Shown: in pieces, positions 60,790 through 64,000 of the stretch
How positions within the stretch are numbered: position 1 is the first letter of the stretch
How the letters are laid out: each line of letters starts with the position of its first letter
Source: Helicobacter sp. MIT 05-5293
Lineage (GTDB): Bacteria; Campylobacterota; Campylobacteria; Campylobacterales; Helicobacteraceae
NCBI RefSeq assembly: GCF_000765665.2
Contig: NZ_JROZ02000001.1
Coordinates: 434,001-498,000, forward strand
Length of the DNA: 64,000 bases
Direction: 5' to 3'
Translations under genes and position numbers: made by a program
Notes under the pieces: model-generated
Database searches by the model: none
What the model was told of the DNA's origin: nothing
The model's input: only the letters and a program-made list of their open reading frames with translations

Positions 60790-61629
60790 TTGCTTTTAGC
60801 CGCTTACAAACCCGCTTTTGTCAGTTCAAATAGCTTTTTGTCCAAGATTAAACGACACTTCCATACCTCAAAGGCAGGTTATTTAGGCACATTAGATCCT
60901 TTTGCTAAAGGTGTGTTGGTTGTGGGCTTGGGGCATTATACGCGATTGTTTCCGCATTTGATAAAAACCCCAAAAACCTATGTTGCGACATTATGGCTAG
61001 GAGCAAAAAGCAGAAGCCTTGATATTGAAGATATGCAGAGTGTGGAGGTTATCCCTGCTCATCAGGAAAGTGAAATTGCTTATGCTCTCTCAAAACTTAA
61101 AGGAGAAATCAAATACACCCCACCGATATTTAGCGCACGGCATATTAATGGACAAAGAGCCTATAAACTTGCGCGAGAGGGCAAAGATTTTACACTTCCT
61201 CTTAGCACAATGTATATCTATGACATTCAGTTATTGCATTATTCCCACCCTTTTGTAAAGTTTTGGGTGAGTGTGAGTGAAGGAGCATATGTCCGAAGTA
61301 TTGGGGAAATGATTGCTAAGAATCTCAATGAAAATGGGGCTTTATGCGCATTAGAGAGAATCAGTGAGGGAGAAATGGGCATAGGAGATTCTCAAATTTT
61401 TGAAGGCAATGGATTATGTTATCAAGTGCTTGATCCTCTTAAATATTTGCCTTATCCTATTTTAGAATCCTCTGATTTGAAAGATAAAAAAGATGCAATT
61501 TATAATGGTAAAAAAATTGTGCTAAAAAATACACAAAAGGGCAAATATATAGTTTGTTTTGAGGATTTTTTTTCTATAATTGAAGTGTTGGAAAATGGTC
61601 ATATCCAATATATTGTGAATAGGATTTAG
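60790..61629 (+). CDS. truB: tRNA pseudouridine-55 synthase
   Basis: TruB makes pseudouridine 55 in the T-loop of tRNAs. The catalytic aspartate is in GYLGTLDPFAKGVLVVGLG (about residue 36), with further motifs KTYVATLWLG, YTPPIFSARHINGQRAYKLAREG and GAYVRSIGEMIAKNL. It begins with TTG at 60790, AAGGAG eight bases upstream. 279 residues; the C-terminal PUA-like part is short, as in other epsilonproteobacteria. csrA follows after three bases. An eight-T run near its end (about 61566) does not disrupt the frame. Confidence 0.95.
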   Translation: MLLAAYKPAFVSSNSFLSKIKRHFHTSKAGYLGTLDPFAKGVLVVGLGHYTRLFPHLIKTPKTYVATLWLGAKSRSLDIEDMQSVEVIPAHQESEIAYALSKLKGEIKYTPPIFSARHINGQRAYKLAREGKDFTLPLSTMYIYDIQLLHYSHPFVKFWVSVSEGAYVRSIGEMIAKNLNENGALCALERISEGEMGIGDSQIFEGNGLCYQVLDPLKYLPYPILESSDLKDKKDAIYNGKKIVLKNTQKGKYIVCFEDFFSIIEVLENGHIQYIVNRI

Positions 61630-61632
61630 ATA

Positions 61633-61884
61633 ATGTTAATTCTTTCAAGAAAGCAAGATGATAGCGTATTGATTGGTGATAATATTGAGATTAAAGTAAT
61701 TTCAATCGACAAAGGTTCGGTCAGACTTGGATTCTCTGCACCTGAAAATTTTGTCATTTTAAGAGGAGAGCTTAAAGAAGCCATAACAAGCCAAAATAAG
61801 CAGGCTGCAATCCATACTGATATTGATAAGCTGTATTCACAATTTCAATCATTGGGTAAAAAACCTTTAAAGAGTGGGCGTTGA
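61633..61884 (+). CDS. csrA: Carbon storage regulator CsrA
   Basis: CsrA binds GGA motifs in mRNA leaders and controls translation; in epsilonproteobacteria it acts on flagellin and virulence genes and is held in check by FliW. The 83-residue protein begins [20 protein letters not shown], with the RNA-contacting Leu4 and Arg6, and has the second RNA-contact region [12 protein letters not shown] (Arg44 equivalent). It is longer than the 61-residue enterobacterial protein, as in relatives. Its stop overlaps the ispE start. Neighbours match H. pylori HP1442-HP1446. Confidence 0.96.
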   Translation: MLILSRKQDDSVLIGDNIEIKVISIDKGSVRLGFSAPENFVILRGELKEAITSQNKQAAIHTDIDKLYSQFQSLGKKPLKSGR

Positions 61885-62705
61885 GCGTTAAAATTTATCC
61901 TAAAGTCAATGTATTTTTAAAAATCATAGGATTCAAAGAGGGTTTTCATCAGTTGCATTCGCGATTTATCCTTGCAAAAGGTGATTTGTATGATGAAATG
62001 GACATATATGAGACGCAAAAAGGTTTTACACTTTTGGGTGATTTTGGTTGCGCAACGGAACACAATACGATTTACAAGGCTCAATGTGCTTTGCAAGATT
62101 ATTTAAAAAAGAATGGCAAAGATTCTGTGGGAGTAAAATATGCTTTAAATCATCTTTGTGTTGAGGTGCAAAAAAATATCCCCAAAGGGGCAGGTTTGGG
62201 TGGCAGTAGTGGCAATGCAGGTGTATTTTTGCAAATGATGAATGAGCGATTTGAGCTTGGAATGAGTGTCGAGGAGTTGTGTCAAGTAGCGTTGAGTGCT
62301 GGAGCTGATGTCAGTTTTTTTGCGAGTGGCTATGAAAGTGCAAATGTTTTTGGGCGAGGTGAGAATCTTGAGCGATTTAATGAAAATAGCCCTGTTTTGG
62401 AGATACACACACCCGAGATTTTTTGCGATACGAAAGCTGTGTATCAATACTATGCACACAATGTCGCACAGCAGATTCAGACTTATTCTGACCCTGCATT
62501 ATCTTTGCAATGGGTAGATAAAACGAGCTTATTATTGTTGGAAAATGCTACCAAAATAAAAAATGCCCGTTGTTTTTTTAATGATTTGTATGCAAGTGCC
62601 CTCAAGCTTTATCCGCAATTAGAATCTGTAGCTGATGAATTGGGAGAGCAGTGGTTTTTTAGTGGTAGCGGTAGTAGCTTTTTTCGATTGAAAGATGGGG
62701 ATTAA
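61881..62705 (+). CDS. ispE: 4-diphosphocytidyl-2-C-methyl-D-erythritol kinase
   Basis: IspE phosphorylates CDP-methylerythritol in the non-mevalonate isoprenoid pathway. The GHMP kinase ATP loop is [18 protein letters not shown] (about residue 98), with PKVNVFLKI at the start, the catalytic region [10 protein letters not shown] and the C-terminal [10 protein letters not shown]. It begins with TTG at 61881, overlapping the csrA stop codon by four bases, so it is probably coupled to csrA translation. 274 residues. ispH of the pathway is at 47284. Confidence 0.93.
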   Translation: MSVKIYPKVNVFLKIIGFKEGFHQLHSRFILAKGDLYDEMDIYETQKGFTLLGDFGCATEHNTIYKAQCALQDYLKKNGKDSVGVKYALNHLCVEVQKNIPKGAGLGGSSGNAGVFLQMMNERFELGMSVEELCQVALSAGADVSFFASGYESANVFGRGENLERFNENSPVLEIHTPEIFCDTKAVYQYYAHNVAQQIQTYSDPALSLQWVDKTSLLLLENATKIKNARCFFNDLYASALKLYPQLESVADELGEQWFFSGSGSSFFRLKDGD

Positions 62706-62707
62706 AA

Positions 62708-63175
62708 ATGCAAACACGAATGATTGCAAAAAATAAAAAAGCATATTTTGATTATGAGATTCTCGAAAGCTTTGAAAGCGGGATTGTGCTTTTGGGTAGC
62801 GAAGTGAAAAGTATTCGTGCAGGGAAAGTGAATCTCAAGGATAGTTTTGTGAAAATTGTTAAAAATGAGGCATTTTTATTTCAAGCGCATATTTCATTTT
62901 TAGAAACTACACATACTTATTACAAGCCCGATGAACGCAGAGCAAGAAAGCTTTTGTTACACAGAAAACAGATTGATAAACTTTTTGGGTCAGTGAGTAA
63001 AGAATCTTTAAGCATTGTCCCATTAAACATTTATTTCAATCAAAAAAATAAAATTAAACTTTGTATTGCATTAGTCAAAGGGAAACATCTTTATGATAAG
63101 CGCGAGAGTATTAAGCGTAGAATGCTTGATCGAGAAGCAAGAGCAAATATGAAAGAATATGGCAAAAAATTATGA
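62708..63175 (+). CDS. smpB: SsrA-binding protein SmpB
   Basis: SmpB carries tmRNA to stalled ribosomes. The 155-residue protein has [63 protein letters not shown] and the basic C-terminal tail [21 protein letters not shown]. It starts at ATG 62708, two bases after ispE, with GGGGA upstream. No tmRNA gene is in the window. Confidence 0.97.
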   Translation: MQTRMIAKNKKAYFDYEILESFESGIVLLGSEVKSIRAGKVNLKDSFVKIVKNEAFLFQAHISFLETTHTYYKPDERRARKLLLHRKQIDKLFGSVSKESLSIVPLNIYFNQKNKIKLCIALVKGKHLYDKRESIKRRMLDREARANMKEYGKKL

Positions 63176-63193
63176 TTTTTGTGAGGAGGGCAG

Positions 63194-63658
63194 ATGCAAG
63201 CAGCTGTTGATTATGGTGTGTTGGGATTTTTAGGATTCTTAAGTGTGATAACGCTTGCGTTGGCATTGGAGCGTTGGTGGTTTTATCGGAGTGTGAAAGT
63301 TGAAGATTTTAATGATAAGAGAATCTTAGAATTGCGACTTTATCAACGTTTGACATTGATTGCTACAATTGGCTCAAATGCTCCTTATATTGGACTTTTG
63401 GGGACGGTCGCGGGTATTATGGTAACATTTATAGAAATTGGTTCTAATTCATTGGTGGATACGCAAAGCATTATGGCTGGTTTGGCTTTAGCGTTGAAAG
63501 CCACAGCAGCGGGACTTATTGTCGCAATCCCCTCTATTGTTTTTTATAATTTGCTTTTGCGCAAAGCGGAAGTGATTCTGTCTTTGTGGGATATTGCTCA
63601 TTATCCTCGCCCATCATCGAAAAATTTAGAGAATCCAAAAACAAGGTATGATGTATGA
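63194..63658 (+). CDS. exbB: ExbB-type proton channel protein
   Basis: ExbB and ExbD use the proton gradient to drive TonB-dependent transport across the outer membrane. The 154-residue protein has three membrane helices (about residues 5-27, 58-80, 95-125), with the family motif IGSNAPYIGLLGTVAGIMVTF and GLALALKATAAGLIVAIPSIVFYN in the last two. It is the short epsilonproteobacterial type. GAGGAGG precedes the ATG. The exbD ATG overlaps the stop. TonB should follow outside the window. Confidence 0.93.
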   Translation: MQAAVDYGVLGFLGFLSVITLALALERWWFYRSVKVEDFNDKRILELRLYQRLTLIATIGSNAPYIGLLGTVAGIMVTFIEIGSNSLVDTQSIMAGLALALKATAAGLIVAIPSIVFYNLLLRKAEVILSLWDIAHYPRPSSKNLENPKTRYDV

Positions 63659-64000
63659 AAAAAATCGATAGCTTGAATGTGATTCCATTCATTGACATTA
63701 TGCTTGTATTGCTTGTGATTGTGCTAACAAGTGCTTCTTTTGTCGTCCAATCTCGCATTCAAGTCGATGTCCCTCAAATCGAACAAACACAAGGTGAAAA
63801 CACACATAAAAAAGATAGTAAGCAAATCACTATCAATAAAGAAGGACAATTTTTTCTCGATGATCGTGCCTTGAGTCTTGAAGAACTCAAACAATCCATT
63901 GATACTTTTGACAAAGAAACGCAGGTGATTATTCGTGGAGACAGGCAGAGTGATTTGGAGTTTTTCCTTGAACTCACGACTATTTTAAGAGATAATGGTA
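63655..64000 (+). CDS. exbD: ExbD-type accessory protein (C-terminus outside window)
   Basis: The frame opens at ATG 63655 (overlapping the exbB stop as ATGA) and stays open to the window end, giving about 115 residues. It has a short cytoplasmic start, one membrane helix with the proton-carrying aspartate (NVIPFIDIMLVLLVIVLTSAS, Asp about residue 14) and a periplasmic domain (QITINKEGQFFLDDRALSLE, VIIRGDRQSDLEFFLEL). Full members have about 130 residues, so only the last few are missing. Confidence 0.92.
   Translation, partial: MKKIDSLNVIPFIDIMLVLLVIVLTSASFVVQSRIQVDVPQIEQTQGENTHKKDSKQITINKEGQFFLDDRALSLEELKQSIDTFDKETQVIIRGDRQSDLEFFLELTTILRDNG

Noticed and set aside
61560-61575. Eight-T run in truB as a phase-variable tract or terminator
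   Set aside because: The frame is intact, no hairpin precedes it, and similar A/T runs are frequent in this AT-rich DNA (for example in uvrC and mnmG).
1-64000. CRISPR array, prophage, insertion sequence or integrated plasmid
   Set aside because: No regularly spaced repeats, no transposase, integrase or phage structural proteins, and no region with clearly foreign base use. The 'TraF' name of the first gene is a family label and not evidence of conjugation.

Overview
The window reads as chromosome of an epsilonproteobacterium of the genus Helicobacter, most likely an enterohepatic species related to H. hepaticus, H. cinaedi or H. bilis. Reasons: low GC with dense, short-spaced operons; gene neighbourhoods that I recognise from H. 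pylori (pheS-pheT with a HIT gene; rho-murI; flgI-flgJ-like-flgS; aroA, ispH, rpsA, serA; ddl, hydrolase, murF, HIT; csrA-ispE-smpB-exbB-exbD; glutathionylspermidine-synthase-like next to a UPF0323 lipoprotein); cysteine-rich Sel1 (Hcp-type) proteins; a short glucose-6-phosphate isomerase; and an epsilon-type NrfHA. A dapB, nrfHA and hisH complement with catalase but no urease or cag genes here fits an enterohepatic rather than gastric species, but the species is not proven. I see no prophage, insertion sequence, integron or CRISPR array.

Layout. 1-2641: the end-truncated gene of a TraF-like outer-membrane beta-barrel protein, divergent from a translationally coupled pair of secreted Sel1-repeat proteins. 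2668-14150: metabolism and oxidative defence (purH; a DEDDy exonuclease with an unknown small protein and hisH; katA; trxB; dapB; purF; a radical-SAM protein; pgi and gapA). 14263-20651: tRNA-Arg(CCU), dgkA, an unknown membrane-anchored protein, the nitrite reductase pair nrfH-nrfA behind a perfect FNR-type box, pgeF and a MATE transporter. 20711-31038: HIT protein, pheST, tkt, addB, murI and rho.

31156-37018 (all minus strand) is the most unusual block: a DUF721-like protein, uvrC, a 489-residue protein I cannot assign, a histidine kinase and a response regulator whose output domain looks like a RepL winged helix. The genes abut or overlap and look like one transcript that joins DNA repair to a signalling module. 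37001-43191: small LptM-like lipoprotein, nadB, glutathionylspermidine-synthase-like ATP-grasp protein, UPF0323 lipoprotein, mnmG and a FixK/FNR-like regulator without an N-terminal cysteine cluster, whose recognition helix fits the box in front of nrfH.

43339-64000: tRNA-Pro(GGG), flagellar genes flgI, flgJ-like and flgS, then aroA-ispH-rpsA, an unknown anchored protein, serA, a DUF3343 protein, uvrA, ddl, an alpha/beta hydrolase, acyP, murF, a HIT protein, a secreted ankyrin protein, a PAS-only sensor, and finally truB-csrA-ispE-smpB-exbB-exbD behind a textbook sigma-70 promoter; exbD runs off the window end.

Across the window the heptamer AGAATCT/AGATTCT is greatly over-represented in both orientations, and it occurs as inverted pairs in at least two intergenic regions, a pattern reminiscent of DNA uptake sequences or a species-specific methylation target. 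There is no stretch above 300 bases without a gene; the longest gaps (1232-1415, 7597-7750, 24577-24722, 18295-18451) hold promoters or nothing recognisable.
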